Translations under genes and position numbers: made by a program
Source: CAVURS01 sp963795385
GTDB taxonomy: Bacteria; Actinomycetota; Actinomycetes; Actinomycetales; CAVURS01
DNA: 64,000 nucleotides
NCBI GenBank assembly: GCA_963795385.1
Contig: CAWCHK010000008.1
Span: forward strand, 1-64,000
Direction of reading: 5' to 3'
In this document: piece by piece, positions 20,284-30,801 of the stretch
How the letters are laid out: each line of letters starts with the position of its first letter
Numbering within the stretch: the first letter of the stretch is position 1
The notes under the pieces: model-generated
The model's database searches: none
What the model was told of the DNA's origin: nothing
Seen by the model: the letters and a program-made list of their open reading frames with translations, nothing else

Positions 20284-21722
20284 TTAGCCGCGAACGATCT
20301 GGCGGTTGCTGGTGCGTGTGCATCTCCGACCCAGGCCTCGTCGAGCACCGTGTCCAGCACTCGTGGATGTAGCTCGAGGTCGTCGCGCGTCGCGATCAGC
20401 GGCGGCGACAGCTGGATCACCGGGTCGCCGCGGTCGTCGGCCCGGCAGATCAGCCCGGCCTCGTACAGCCGCGCCGGACAGGAAGCCGCGCAGCAGGTAC
20501 TCCGACTCCTCGTCGTCGAACGTCTGCTTGGTCTCCTTGTCCTTGACCAGCTCGAGCGAGTGGAAGTAGCCCGGCGCCGCGGACGTCGCCGACGATCGGC
20601 TTCTCGCCCAGCCGGTCGAGCAGCTCGCGGAAGTACGGCTCGTTGCGCTGCACGTTGCCGATCACGTCCTCGCGCTCCATCACGTCGAGGTTCGCCAGGC
20701 GCGACCGCGCAGGCCACCGGGTGGCCGCCGTAGGTGATGCCGTGGTTGAAGACGTTGTGGCCCTCGAGGAACGGTGCCGCGACCTGGTCGGTCAGCGAGC
20801 ACGCCGCCCAGCGGCACGTGCGCCGAGCCGACGCCCTTGGCGAAGGTGACCATGTCGGGGCGGATGTCGTACTTGCCCGAGCCGAACCAGTCGCCCAGCC
20901 GGCCGAACCCGCAGATCACCTCGTCGGCGACAAGCAGGATCCCGTACTCGTCGCAGATCGCGCGGACGCCCTGGAAGTAGCCCTTCGGCGGCGTGAACGT
21001 GCCGCCCGAGTTCTGCACCGGCTCCATGAACACGGCCGCGACCGACTCCGGGCCCTCCTGCTCGATCACGTCGCGCAGCTCGGTCAGCAGCGACGTGCGG
21101 TGAACTCCTCCTCGGTCTCGCCCTCGGGCCGCCGGTAGCGGTTGGTGTTGGAGACGTGGCGGACGCCCGGCATCAGCGGCTCGAACGGCGACTCGCAGCG
21201 GCGCAGATGCCGGTCAGGACTGAGCGCGCCCAGCGTGGTGCCGTGGTAGGCGATCCGGCGGGCGATCATCTTGTAGCGATTGCGGTGGCCGTGCAGCTGG
21301 TGGTACTGCTTGACCAGCTTGATGATCGACTCGTTGGCCTCGGAGCCGCCGGAGCACGAAGAACACGCGGTTCAGGTCACCCGGGGCGAGCTCGGCGATC
21401 TTCGCCGCCAGCTCGATCGACCGCGGGTGGGCGTAGCTCCAGTTGATGTAGAACGGCAGCTCCGCCATCTGCCGCTTGGCGGCCGCGCCCAGCTCCTCGC
21501 CGAAGCTGTAGCCGATCTGCGTGCAGAACAGCCCGGACAGGCCGTCGAAGAAGCTTCTTGCCCTTGGAGTCGTAGAGCTAGCAGCCTTCGCCGCGGCTGA
21601 TGACGGGCACCTCGTCGTGCTGGTACGACGCCGTGGCGGGTGAAGTGCATCAGGAGGTGGCGCTTGGCCGCGTCTGCAGCTGCTCGTGGTCGACTCGCTG
21701 CCCTGCGAGCCGTTCGTCTCAT
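20284..21722 (-). CDS. Class III (omega-amino acid) aminotransferase, frameshifted with an in-frame TAG
   Basis: A PLP enzyme of about 460 residues that would transfer an amino group from an omega-amino acid or polyamine to pyruvate or 2-oxoglutarate. Visible parts are KRHLLMHFTRH, FFDGLSGLFCTQIGYSFGEE, FYINWSYAHPRSIELAAKIA, IARRIAYHGTTLGALS, MEPVQNSGGTFTPPKGYFQG and DEYGILLVADEVICGFGRLG, followed by VTFAKGVGSAHVPLGG with the PLP lysine in FAKG. More than eight slips occur. The normally conserved GEGCYLYDSKGK reads with TAG at 21578-21580 in place of TAC. The ATG at 21722 has AAAGGA 8 nt upstream. The stop at 20284 is approximate. Confidence 0.85.
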
Positions 21723-21801
21723 TCACCCAGTCCTTTCGGGCATGCGACCCGGCCCGGAGCCAACCCGCGGTCGTTGGACAGACTGGCCAATGCTATCAGG
21801 A

Positions 21802-21836
21802 CCGCCTGCCCGTTCAGGCGGCCCTGGGCTTATACT
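21802..21836 (+). promoter_or_regulatory. Inverted repeat and -10 box upstream of the gabT-pot operon
   Basis: CCGCCTG-cccgtt-CAGGCGG (21802-21821) is a perfect 7-bp dyad. It is followed 9 bp later by TATACT (21831-21836), the best -10 match in this gap. The dyad covers the -35 area, the usual place for a repressor or activator site. The 186-bp gap separates two divergent aminotransferase genes. Confidence 0.45.
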
Positions 21837-21908
21837 CGCTGGAGCAAATCTCTCGGAAGGCAGGGCTCCCATGCAGTGCAGGCAACCGGATCTCGGACGG
21901 AGGAACTG

Positions 21909-23166
21909 ATGGCCAAGCGCGACAGCTATGTCGCCCGCGGCGTGTCGCTGGCAGCCGATCTTCGCCGACCGCGCGCACGGCGCGCGGCTGACCGACGCCG
22001 ACGGCCGCGAGTACATCGACTTCGCCGGCGGCATCGGCGTGCTCAACCTCGGCCACACGCCGGACGCGGTGGTGGCCGCGATCACGGAGCAGGCCGAGGC
22101 GCTGCTGCACTCCTGCTTCCCGGTCGCCGGCCTACGAGCCCTACCTCGAGGTCTGCCGGATGCTGTGCGAGCTACGCGCCTGGGCGACTTCGACAAGAAG
22201 GCCCTGCTGATCAACTCCGGCGCCGAGGCGGTCGAGAACGCCGTCAAGATCTCCCGCTACTTCACCGGCCGCGACGCCGTGATCACGTTCGACCGCGGCT
22301 TCCACGGGCGCACCCTGCTGACCATGTCGCTGACGTCGAAGCTGGTCTACAAGCGCGGCATGGGGCCGTTCGCGCCCGGAGATCTACCGCGCGCCGGCGC
22401 CCGTATCCGTACCGCGGCGTCACCACCGAAGGACGCGCTGGCCGGCATCGACTTCATGTTCAAGGCGCACGTCGATCCCGCAGTCGGTGGCCTGCGTGAT
22501 CCTCGAGCCGGTGCAGGGCGAGGGCGGGTTCACCGTCATGCCGCCCGAGTTCATCCGCGGGCTCAAGGAGCGCTGCGAGCGCTACGGCATCCTCTACATC
22601 GACGACGAGGTGCAGTCCGGCATGGGCCGCACCGGCACGCTGTGGGCGCATCGAGCACTCCGGCGTGGTGCCCGACCTGATGACGGTCGGCAAGTCGCTC
22701 GCTCGGGCATGCCGCTGGCCGGCGTCGTCGGCCGGGCCGACGTGATCGACTCGGTGCACCTGGGCGGGCTCGGCTCGACCTACGGCGGCAACCCGGTGGC
22801 CTGCGCGGCCGGCGATCGAGAGCCTGAAGGCGATCGCCACGCCCGAGTTCCTGGCCCGGTCGAAGCAGGTGGGCGAGCACATCAGGCGCGCCTGACGCGA
22901 CTGGCCGAGCGGGTGCCGGCGATCGGCGAGGTGCGCGGCATCGGGCCGATGGCGGCGATCGAGCTGGTCAAGGACCGAGAGACGAAGGAGCCAGCGGCCG
23001 ACATCGCCGCGGCGACCGTCGCCGGGGCGCTGGAGCGCGGACTGCTGCTGCTGAAGACCGGCATCTACGACAACGTGCTGCGGATCCTGGTCCCGATCAG
23101 CGCACCGAGGAAGACCTGGACGCCGGGCTCGACCGGCTCGAGGAGTCGCTTGTCGCAGCAAGCTGA
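21909..23166 (+). CDS. gabT: 4-aminobutyrate-type aminotransferase, frameshifted
   Basis: A class III PLP aminotransferase of about 425 residues, close to GabT. It has ARLTDADGREYIDFAGGIGV, LNLGHTPDAVVAAITEQAE, ALLINSGAEAVENAVKISRY, FDRGFHGRTLLTMSLTSK, CVILEPVQGEGGFTVMPPEF, YIDDEVQSGMGRTGTLWA and GLGSTYGGNPVACAA. The PLP lysine lies in TVGKSLA. GGAGG stands 6 nt before the ATG and fixes the start. At least eight one-base slips occur, mostly extra G or C; examples are near 22,132 and 22,379. It should convert GABA to succinate semialdehyde and leads the transporter operon. Confidence 0.88.
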
Positions 23167-23179
23167 GGGGACCGCCGCC

Positions 23180-24247
23180 GTGCGACTGCGCGGCGTCAGC
23201 AAGGTGCTACGGCGACGTGCGTGCCGTGGACAGCGTCGACCTGGACGTCGGAGCACGGCGAGTTCTTCTCGATGCTCGGCCCGTCCGGCTCGGGCAAGAC
23301 GACGACGCTGCGGATGATCGCCGGCTTCGAGCTGCCGACCGAGGGCAGCGGTGCTGCTGGAGGGCCGCGACGGTCAGCCGGCTGGCGCCGTACGAGCGCG
23401 ACGTCAACACCGTCTTCCAGGACTACGCGCTGTTCCCGCACATGACGCGTCGGCGACAACGTCGCCTACGGGCTGATGGTGCGCAAGGTGCCGCAAGCCG
23501 GAGCGCGCGCCAGCGGGTGGCCGAGGCGCTGCGGATGGTGCGGCTCGACGGGCTACGAGGAGCGCAAGCCGTCGCAGCTCTCCGGCGGCCAGCGGCAGCG
23601 CGTCGCGCTGGCCCGCGCGCTGGTCAACCGGCCCAAGGTGCTGCTGCTCGACGAGCCGCTGGGCGCGCTCGACCTGAAGCTGCGCGAGGAGATGCAGATC
23701 GAGCTGAAGACGATCCAGCGCGACGTCGGCATCACGTTCATCTTCGTCACCCACGACCAGGACGAGGCGCTCACCATGAGCGACCGGATCGCCGTCTTCA
23801 ACGCACGGCCGGATCGAGCAGGTCGGGCACGCCCGGCCGAGGTCTACGAGGCGCCGCGCGACGGCGTTCGTCGCCGGGTTCGTGGGGACGTCGAACCTGC
23901 TCACGGGCGACGCCGCGCAGGCGATCGCCGGCGACCGGCGGCACGTTCACCGTGCGGCCCGAGAAGATCCGCATGGCCGAGCCCGGATGCCGCCGTCGGC
24001 CACGGCGAATGCGGCGTCGACGGCACCGTCGCGCGACGTCGTCTACCTCGGCGTCAACACCCGCTACATCGTCACGCTCGACGCCGGCGGCGAGCTGGTC
24101 GTCGTCCAGCAGAACCTCGTCCACGTCGTCGATGGATGCGCTGGCCGCGCAAGGGGCGGCGGGTCACAGCTGGTCTGGGGCCGCGCAGCACAACCGCCGC
24201 GTCGACGGCGCCGCGCGACAAGGGAATCACCAGAGGAGGTCTCAGCA
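23180..24247 (+). CDS. potA: Polyamine-type ABC transporter, ATP-binding subunit, frameshifted
   Basis: An ATPase of the spermidine/putrescine family, about 355 residues. Walker A is GPSGSGKTTTLR, the Q-loop is NTVFQDYALFPHMT, the signature is QLSGGQRQRVALARAL, Walker B is VLLLDEPLGALDLKLRE and the switch His is in FVTHDQDEALTMSDRIAVFN. The C-terminal TOBE domain has TFTVRPEKIRMAEP and VVYLGVNTRYIVTLDAGG. Several extra bases break it (for example an extra G at 23,250, where DLDV should run into EHGEFFS). The start is an inferred GTG 14 bp after gabT; the stop is approximate. Confidence 0.87.
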
Positions 24248-25453
24248 TGAGGATGCGGATCGCCATGGTCGGCGCTCGCGCGTGTCGGCGCTGGCCGTCG
24301 CCGCAGGATGCGGCGGCTCGCAGCGGGCTGCCGAGCAGCGGCGGGCAGGCGGTGGCGGCGAGACGGCAACGGCGTCGCAACCATGCCCACGACGATCGGC
24401 GAGGGCGAGGGCGCAGCTCAACCTGATCGCCTGGCAGGGCTACACCGAGCCCAACGTCGTCAAGCCGTTCGAGGCAGCAGACCGGATGCCAGGTGCAACG
24501 TCAAGTACGGCCAGACCTCGGACGAGATGGTGCAGCTGATGCGCAGTCGGGCAAGTACGACGGCGTGTCGGCGTCGGGCGACGCAACCAACCGCCTGATC
24601 GCCGGCCGGCACGTGGCGCCGATCGACGTCGAGCCTGATCCCCGACTTCAAGGACATCTACGCCGCCGCTGCAGTCGCCGCCGCACAACACCGTCGAACG
24701 GCGTGCACTACGGCGTGTCCTACGAGTGGGGCGCCAACGTGCTGATGTACAACACCGAAGATCGTCAAGCCGGCGCCCGACCAGCTGGGGCGTCGGTGTT
24801 CGACGGCACCAGCTACTCGGGCAAGGTGACGGCGTACGACAGCCCGATCTACATCGCCGACGCGGCGCTCTACCTGAAGGCGGCGCAGCCCGACCTGGGC
24901 ATCACCGATCCCTACGAGCTGACCCAGGAGCAGTTCGACGCGGCGGTCGACCTGCTGAAGACGCAGCGCAAGCAGATCGGCAACTACTGGTCGAGCTTCA
25001 CCTCGCGAGATCCAGGACTTCAAGGACGGCAACATCGTCATCGGCCAGACCTGGCCGTACCAGGTGAACGCGCTCAAGGCCGAGCACGGCGCCGGTCGAC
25101 GCGGTGCTGCCCAAGGAGGGCGCGACCGGCTGGGCGGACACCTGGATGATGTCGTCGCAGGCCGAGCACCCCAACTGCATGCTCAAGTGGATGGCGTACG
25201 CGACGACGCCCGAGGTGCAGGGCAAGACCGCCTACACGTTCGGGTCGGCGCCGGCCAACCCGAAGGCGTGCACGTACCTGGACAAGCAGGTCCGCGGGCT
25301 ACTGCACCGACTACCACGTCACCGATCCGGACGTACTTCAGACAACATCACGTTCTGGAAGACGCCGCTGGCCGACTGCGGCGACGGCCGGGGCAACACC
25401 TGCATCGGACTACTCGCGAGTGGACGACGGCCTGGACGGACATCAAGGGCTGA
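24247..25453 (+). CDS. potD: Polyamine-type ABC transporter, substrate-binding lipoprotein, frameshifted
   Basis: An extracellular binding protein of about 390 residues. The start MRMRIAMVG follows AGAGGAGG. The signal segment ends SALAVAAGCGG, a lipobox-like cysteine. Family segments are LNLIAWQGYTEPNVVKPFEA, NVKYGQTSDEMVQLMRSG, YDGVSASGDATNRLIAGRHV, APIDV, VHYGVSYEWGANVLMYNT and VIGQTWPYQVNALKAEHGA. The Ser-Gly-Asp and Glu-Trp positions match the PotD/PotF ligand pocket region. Together with gabT this suggests uptake of putrescine, GABA or a related amine. About eight slips break the frame. Confidence 0.86.
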
Positions 25454-25507
25454 TCCGATCGCGGGCCCGGCGGTCCGGCCGCCGCCCGGGCCGGCGCCGT
25501 TCTCGCT

Positions 25508-26433
25508 ATGGCGACGCGCCGAGCACCCACGGCGCCGCCGGCCACGCCGGCGCGGCTGTCGGCGTTCTTCTACCGCCACCGCTGGCTGAAGGCGACTGCT
25601 GCTGCTGATGCCGCCGCTGGGGTGGATCGGCGGTGGTCTACCTGGCGGCGCTGGTCGTGCTGCTCGCTGACCGCGTTCTGGCAGCGAGAACGTGCTGACC
25701 GGCGCGATCGAGCACGGACGTACTCGCTGGACAACTTCAAGGCGCTGCTGCACGACCCCGTGTACCGCGACGGTCACGCTGCGGACGGTGGGGATGGCGG
25801 TGGCGGTGACGATGACGGACGCGATGCTGGCGTTCCCGCTCGCCTACTACATGGTGCGCGATCGCGTCGCGGCGAGACGCAGGCGCTGCTGTTCGTGCGG
25901 GTGCTCGATGCCGCTGTGGTCGAGCTACCTGATCAAGGCGTACACCTGGCGGCTGATCACGGCCGACCACGGGCCGATCAACTGGGCGCTCGGAAAGGTC
26001 GGGCTGGGGCCGTACCACACTCGCGTTCACCTACCCGCGATGTGGCTCGCCTTCTCCTACATGTGGCTGCCGTACATGGTGCTGCCGATCTACGCCGCGC
26101 TTCGAGCGGGTGCCCGGCTCGTAGCTGGAGGCGTCGGGCGACCTGGGGGCGCGGGCCTGGACGACGTTCCGCCGGGTGATCGTGCCGCTGGCGCTGCCCG
26201 GGGTGGCGGCCGGGTCGATCTTCACGTTCTCGCTGACGCTCGGCGACTACATCGCGCCCGACCTCGTGGGCGGCAACGTCCACCAGTTCATCGGGAACCT
26301 GATCTTCGTCAACGCAGGGCGTCGCCGAGAACCTGCCGCTGGCCGCGCGCGATCGCGCTGATCCCGATCGTGATCGTGATCCGTCTACCTCGATCGCTGA
26401 TGAAGCGGACTCGGCGCGTTCGAGGCGCTGTGA
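25508..26433 (+). CDS. potB: Polyamine-type ABC transporter, permease I, frameshifted
   Basis: A membrane permease of about 310 residues with six predicted helices. Recognisable parts are VGMAVAVTMTDAMLAFPLAY, YLIKAYTWRLITADHGPINW, LPAMWLAFSYMWLPYMVLPI and the coupling EAA loop (EASGDLGARAWTTFRRVIVP across slips), then LPGVAAGSIFTFSLTLGDYI and ADLVGGNVHQFIGNLI. The C-terminus is restored to GAFEAL before TGA at 26431. Five to six slips are present. It should pair with the next gene to form the translocation pore. Confidence 0.85.
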
Positions 26434-26434
26434 G

Positions 26435-27239
26435 GTGCTGAGGGCCGCGCCGGATCACGCATCGCGCTGCGGATCTGGGCGTCGGCGTGATGGTGTTCCT
26501 CTACATGCCGCTGGCCGTGATCGTGCTGGCGTCGTTCAACTCGTCGCGGATCACCAGCTGGCCGATCCAGGACTACTCGACCAAGTGGTTCCACGCTGGC
26601 GTGGCACGACCAGCGGACGCGCGACGCGCTGGTCAACTCGTCACGGTCGGCCTGCGGGCGACGGTGATCGCCGCTGCTGCTGGGCACGCCGGCGGCGTTC
26701 GCCCTGCACCGCTTCCACTTCTTCGGCCGCAACGGCGTGTCGTTCCTGCTGGTGCTGCCGATCGCGCTGCCGGGCATCGTCACCGGCCTCGCGCTGCTCT
26801 CGACGATCGAGTACCTGGGCATCACGCGGTCGCTGTGGACGGTGGTCGTCGGCCACGCGACGTTCTGCATCGTGGTGGTCTTCAACAACGCGATCGCCCG
26901 GCTGCGGCGGTCGTGGACCTCGCTCGAGGAGGCGTCGATGGATCTCGGCGCCGACGGCTGGCAGACGTTCCGCCACATCACGCTGCCCGAACATCGCCAC
27001 GGCGCTGGTGGCCGGCGGGCTGCTGGCCTTCGCGCTGTCGTTCGACGAGATCGTGGTCACGCTCTTCACCGCCGGCTACGCAGGAGACGCTGCCGCTCTG
27101 GATCTACAACCAGTTCCGGCTGCCGAACACGCCGCCCGAGGTGAACGCGGTGGCGGTGTTCGTGATCCTGCTGACGGCGATCCCGGTGCTGCTGGCGCAG
27201 CGCCTGATGCGCGACAGCGGAGGCGTCACCGGCCGGTAG
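26435..27239 (+). CDS. potC: Polyamine-type ABC transporter, permease II, frameshifted
   Basis: The second permease, about 268 residues. It has MVFLYMPLAVIVLASFNSSR, WPIQDYSTKWFHA, VLPIALPGIVTGLALLSTI, the EAA loop EEASMDLGADGWQTFRHITL and LLAFALSFDEIVVTLFTAG. It ends PVLLAQRLMRDSGGVTGR. A GTG at 26435 follows the potB stop by one base, so the pair is coupled. Slips occur near 26,470, 26,605, 26,680, 26,990 and 27,080. Confidence 0.86.
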
Positions 27240-27515
27240 CACCCCCTCGCTCACCGGGTGCTTGTTAAGATTGGGTGTGCACGACTCACCCCGCGCGCCT
27301 GCCGCAGCACCCAGGAGGACGTCGTCGAATGCCGTAACCGGCGCCGGACGCCCCCACCGGTGCGACTCCTGTGATCCCGCTTGGCGTCCCGGAATATGCG
27401 GTCGGTCGTGCCGCTGGCAGCTGACCCCTCGGGCGTTGCCAGCCCAGTAGCGGTGCCCACATCGAACATGTGCAGCCGGTGCATCCGTCGCACGCCTCTG
27501 GTAGCGTGCTTCCCC
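27240..27515 (+). other. 276-bp intergenic region before the NlpC/P60 gene
   Basis: No gene is seen. It holds a good stem: GCTGGCA (27413-27419) pairs with TGCCAGC (27437-27443), flanked by CCGCT/AGCGG (27411-27415 and 27449-27453). A structured mRNA leader is possible because NlpC/P60 genes of actinobacteria often have one (cyclic di-AMP, ydaO class). I could not match the ydaO consensus by eye. Confidence 0.35.
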
Positions 27516-28632
27516 ATGTTTGCCGCCCGCGGTGCAGCGCGTGGTCCGTCCGGTTCGCGCGTCCCCCGAGCCACACTCACGCTCCTCTTCTCCTCTCTGG
27601 TCCTGTTCGGGATCACGGCTGGGAGTGCGTCGGCGTCGTCGATCTCGGCGAAGCGAGCCGAGGCGCGCGCGGTCGAGGCGCAGATCTCCTCGGCGCAGGT
27701 TCAGCTCGAGAAGCAGATCGAGCGCTACGACTACGTCCACTCCCGCCTTGTGGAGTCGCAGCATCGGCTGGCCGAGATCGAAGATCGTGCTCGCCAACGC
27801 GAAGGACAACCTGCGGGCTTCCCAGATTGCGCTCGCCCGAGCCTGACGAACTCGTACAAGAAGGGCGGTCAGAACGTGGTCGAGTATCTGCTCGCCGCCG
27901 GTCGATCAACGACCTGGTCACGCAGATGCAGGTGCTGCAGCGGTCGAACCAGACGGACACCCGCTGATCAAGCGATCAGCGGCTGCCAAGAAGCTGATCT
28001 CCAAGCAGGAGCACGCCCTCGTCGGTCGAGACGGCGAACCTCCCGGGAGCAGGCGGCGCAGGCGCACGAGGAGGGCCGGATCCGGGCCGGCATCGCCAGC
28101 CTGCAGCCCGCGAGGCGGGCATCTCGGCGCAGATCAAGCACCTGATCGCACAGCAGCAGGCGGCGGCGAACGCGGCCGCCGCGAGGGCAGCCGCAGCAGC
28201 TGCGACCGGCGGCGGCGGCGGCGGGCCCGCAGCGGTGCTGATACCAGCCTTGGCAACATCCCGGCGCCGCCCAGCAGCACCCTCGGCGGCCAGGCCGTGG
28301 CGATCGCCGAGCAGTACCTGGGCGTCCCCGTACGTGTGGGGCGGGGCGAGCCCCGCCGGGTTCGACTGCTCCGGCCTCGTCATGTACGTCTACGGCCAGC
28401 TGGGCGTCGTCGCTGCCGCACTTCGCGGCGCGCAGTACAGCGCCGGGCCCCACGTGCCCGAGAGCGACTCCAGCCGGGCGACCTCGTGTTCTTCTACGGC
28501 CTCGGCCACGTCGGCATCTACGTCGGCGGCGGGATGTTCATCCACGCGCCGCATACCGGAACCGTCGTCAGCTTCAGCTCGCTGGCCTCATACCAGGGCG
28601 TCTGCGTCGGCGCGGCGCGAATCCTGGGCTAA
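27516..28632 (+). CDS. Secreted NlpC/P60 peptidoglycan endopeptidase with coiled coil, frameshifted
   Basis: A cell-wall hydrolase of about 370 residues, RipA/CwlO-like. The N-terminus has a signal peptide (LTLLFSSLVLFGITAGSASA). A long coiled coil follows (AKRAEARAVEAQISSAQVQL, EKQIERYDYVHSRLVESQHR and YKKGGQNVVEYLLAA), then an Ala-rich linker. The catalytic domain has GQAVAIAEQYLGVPYVWGGA with GFDCSGLVMYVYGQLGV (Cys nucleophile), GDLVFFYGLGHVGIYVGGGM (His) and FIHAPHTGTVV (third polar residue). It would cut stem peptides during cell separation. About eight slips lie mostly in the coiled coil. Confidence 0.88.
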
Positions 28633-28713
28633 GCGCCCGGCGCACGGGTCTGGTTAACGCATTGGCTCGCTCCGACCAAGAGCCTCCGACAGCGAGGATA
28701 TGAGGAGGCGCGC

Positions 28714-29285
28714 GTGCAGGAGCTGGCCGCCGATCACGATCCGACCCGGAGGCCTTCGAGCGGTTCTACCGGCACCACGTCGAGGCGGTGCAGCGGTTCG
28801 TCGCCCGGCGGGTGGACGATCCGTACGGGCCGCCGATCTGACGGCGGACGTGTTCGTCGCGGTGATCGAGTCGGCCGGCTCCTACCGGCGCAGCCGGGGC
28901 GAGCCGGTGGCGTGGCTATTCGGGATCGCCCGCAACGTCGTCGTCGGTGAGCATCGGCGCAAGGCGAAGGAGCTGCGGACGGCCGCGCGCATCCGCGGGC
29001 GCGAGCTGGTCGCCGAGGACGACCTGGCCGCGCTGCACGAGCGGATCGACCGCGAGTCGGCGGCGCGCGAGCTCTACGGCGAGCTGATCGCGGCTCCCGG
29101 CCGGCGAGCGGGCGGTGCTCGAGCTGATCGCGCTCGACGGCCTGTCCGTCGGCGAGGCGGGGCGGGCGCTCGGCATCGGCTCCGTCGCCGCTCGCGTGCG
29201 GCTGCACCGGGCCCGCCGGCGGATGCAGGACCACCTCGACCTCCTCGAGCTCGGCACGAGCGACCTACCGGAGGTAACGACGTGA
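28714..29285 (+). CDS. ECF-type RNA polymerase sigma factor, frameshifted
   Basis: A sigma-70 family factor of about 188 residues. Region 2 reads ADLTADVFVAVIESAGSYRR and GEPVAWLFGIARNVVVGEHR, and region 4 reads VLELIALDGLSVGEAARALG and IGSVAARVRLHRARRRMQ across slips. The GTG at 28714 has GAGGAGG 6 nt upstream. It directs polymerase to a small regulon. The next gene starts at the overlapping GTGA of its stop codon, so the two are coupled, as sigma and anti-sigma genes usually are. Confidence 0.87.
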
Positions 29286-29887
29286 GCAACTTCGAAGAGC
29301 GGCTCCTGCTGCGAGTTGCAGAGCTGGTGGAGGCCGAGCCCGGGCGAGCGTCGGGCGGCGGCGCCCGGTCTGGCGCGCGGCCGCGGCTCGTCCTCGCCGG
29401 CGGGCTCGCGGCGGTGCTGGCCGTGGCCGCGAGCGCCGGCGTCGTTCTTCCTCTCCGCGGGCACGCAGGCGGCGTACGCCGTGACCAAGAACGCGGATGG
29501 CACGATGACGCGTGGAGATCGACTCGCTGAGCGACGCGGCCGGCCTACAGGCCAAGTTGCAAGCGGCCGGCGTGAAAGCGGTCGTCGAGTACCTGCCGGC
29601 GGGGAAGAGTGCAAGCAGCCCTGGTTCACGCCGGCCGGCGCCGGCGCAGCCCGCGGGATGCAGCAGAGCGAGGTCGGGCGGACGAGCGACGGCGCAACCC
29701 GCTTCACGATCAGCGGGGAACTGCCCCGCCGGCGGCACGCTCGTGATCGCCACGCAGACCGGCCCCGGCGGCGAGCGGGCCCTCGGCATCGGCTGGGCCC
29801 GGGCGCGTCCCGGCCTGCCAGGTCGTCGACGCACCGGCCGGGAGCGGCCCAACCGGCGCGCCGCCCATCCCCAACAGCGCGTCCTGA
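29282..29887 (+). CDS. Single-pass membrane protein coupled to the sigma factor, frameshifted
   Basis: About 200 residues. It has a cytoplasmic N-terminus (SNFEERLLLRVAELVEAEPG) and one membrane helix (PRLVLAGGLAAVLAVAASAG). The outer domain contains AAYAVTKNADGTMTVEIDSL, LQAKLQAAGVKAVVEYLPAG and GELPAGGTLVIATQTGPGGE. The place and topology suggest an anti-sigma factor, but no zinc-binding HxxxCxxC motif is visible. Slips lie near 29,445, 29,510, 29,610, 29,725 and 29,815. I restore the end to PPIPNSAS and TGA at 29885-29887, in the frame of the start. Confidence 0.6.
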
Positions 29888-29908
29888 AGGTCACGGGCTG
29901 AGGCAGAT

Positions 29909-29941
29909 CAGGAGCCGCGGGCGAGAGGCCTGCGGCTCCTG
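29909..29941 (+). terminator. Hairpin terminator candidate
   Basis: CAGGAGCCGC (29909-29918) pairs perfectly with GCGGCTCCTG (29932-29941), ten pairs with a 13-nt loop. It stands 22 nt after the membrane protein stop and between convergent genes. There is no U-run, which is common in high-GC actinobacteria. Confidence 0.55.
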
Positions 29942-30083
29942 GGTGCTGAGCTCGTCGGGGCAGACCGCCGGACAGGTTGGAGCACTACCCCCGCGTGTGC
30001 CGCTCGAGCCAGCGGGCGAGCGTGTCGCCGGTGTCCAGCACATGGGCCCGCAGCAGCCGGCGTGCTCGCTTGGGGTCGGGCTT

Positions 30084-30711
30084 CTAGAGCGACTCGATGA
30101 TGCGGTCGTGGTCCTCGGCGCTGCGCGGGATGATGCCCGGGTCGTCGGCGAACGTGTGCCACGCCACTGAGCGCGGCACCTGGTTGGCGAGTGACTGCAC
30201 CGTGTCGCGGAGCGGGTGGCAGTTGGCTGCGGCCAGGATCACGTTGTGGAACAGCTCGTTGGCCTGCGAGCACTGCTCGAGGGCGATCCGCCGCTCGGTC
30301 CTCGGCGCTAGGGGGTCGAGGCTGCTCGTGGCGCCTGGCTGCCGGCCAGCAGCAGCGCCTGGGCGGCCGCCAGGTCGGAGGTGTCGTAGGTGGTCAGCCG
30401 GCCCGCCGCGCGCTCGGCGGCCAGGCCCTCGAGCTCGGCGCGGACGAGGAAGATGTTGCGGCACTCGTCGGCTCGAGAACGAGCGCACGAGCGCTCCCCG
30501 GTGCCCGAGCTGCTCGACCAGTCCGATCGCCTGAAGCTGGCGCAGGGCCTCCCTGATCGGCGTCCGGCTGACGCCGAAGCGCGCCGCCAGGTCCTCCTGG
30601 CGCAGGCGCGTCCCCAGCGGGATCCGGCCGGTGATGATCTCGACCTGGAGCTCGTCGGCGAGGTCATCGGCTCCGGCTCAGACGCGGGTGGGTCACGCGA
30701 CGGTCGGTCAT
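30084..30711 (-). CDS. GntR-family regulator with FCD domain, frameshifted
   Basis: A repressor of about 215 residues, FadR subfamily. The winged helix reads ADELQVEIITGRIPLGTRLR, QEDLAARFGVSRTPIREALR and QLQAIGLVEQLGHRG across slips. The all-helical FCD ligand domain has RNIFLVRAELEGLAAERAAG, then EQCSQANELFHNVILAAANC and WHTFADDPGIIPRSAEDHDR with the usual metal-binding Asp/His. It diverges from the reductase gene, and the palindrome at 30788-30801 between them is its likely operator. The ligand is probably a small carboxylate. Confidence 0.85.
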
Positions 30712-30787
30712 GGGGGCCGATGGTATCAGCGCAGGGAGCGGGGTGATTATCCCGTAAACAGGTGAAAAATGTATCCCAACATTTGAG

Positions 30788-30801
30788 GTTTGGATCCAAA
30801 C
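30788..30801. promoter_or_regulatory. 14-bp palindrome, probable GntR operator
   Basis: GTTTGGATCCAAAC is a perfect palindrome in the 142-bp divergent gap between the GntR/FCD gene and the reductase. FadR/FCD regulators bind short dyads of the same kind (TTGNATNCAA-like). Confidence 0.5.

Noticed and set aside
21578..21580. TAG read as pyrrolysine or suppressed amber codon
   Set aside because: No pyl genes or amber context is seen, and the surrounding half is full of sequence errors.
27611..28250. Programmed frameshifting in the NlpC/P60 coiled coil
   Set aside because: No slippery heptamer is seen, and the breaks have the same character as in housekeeping genes nearby.
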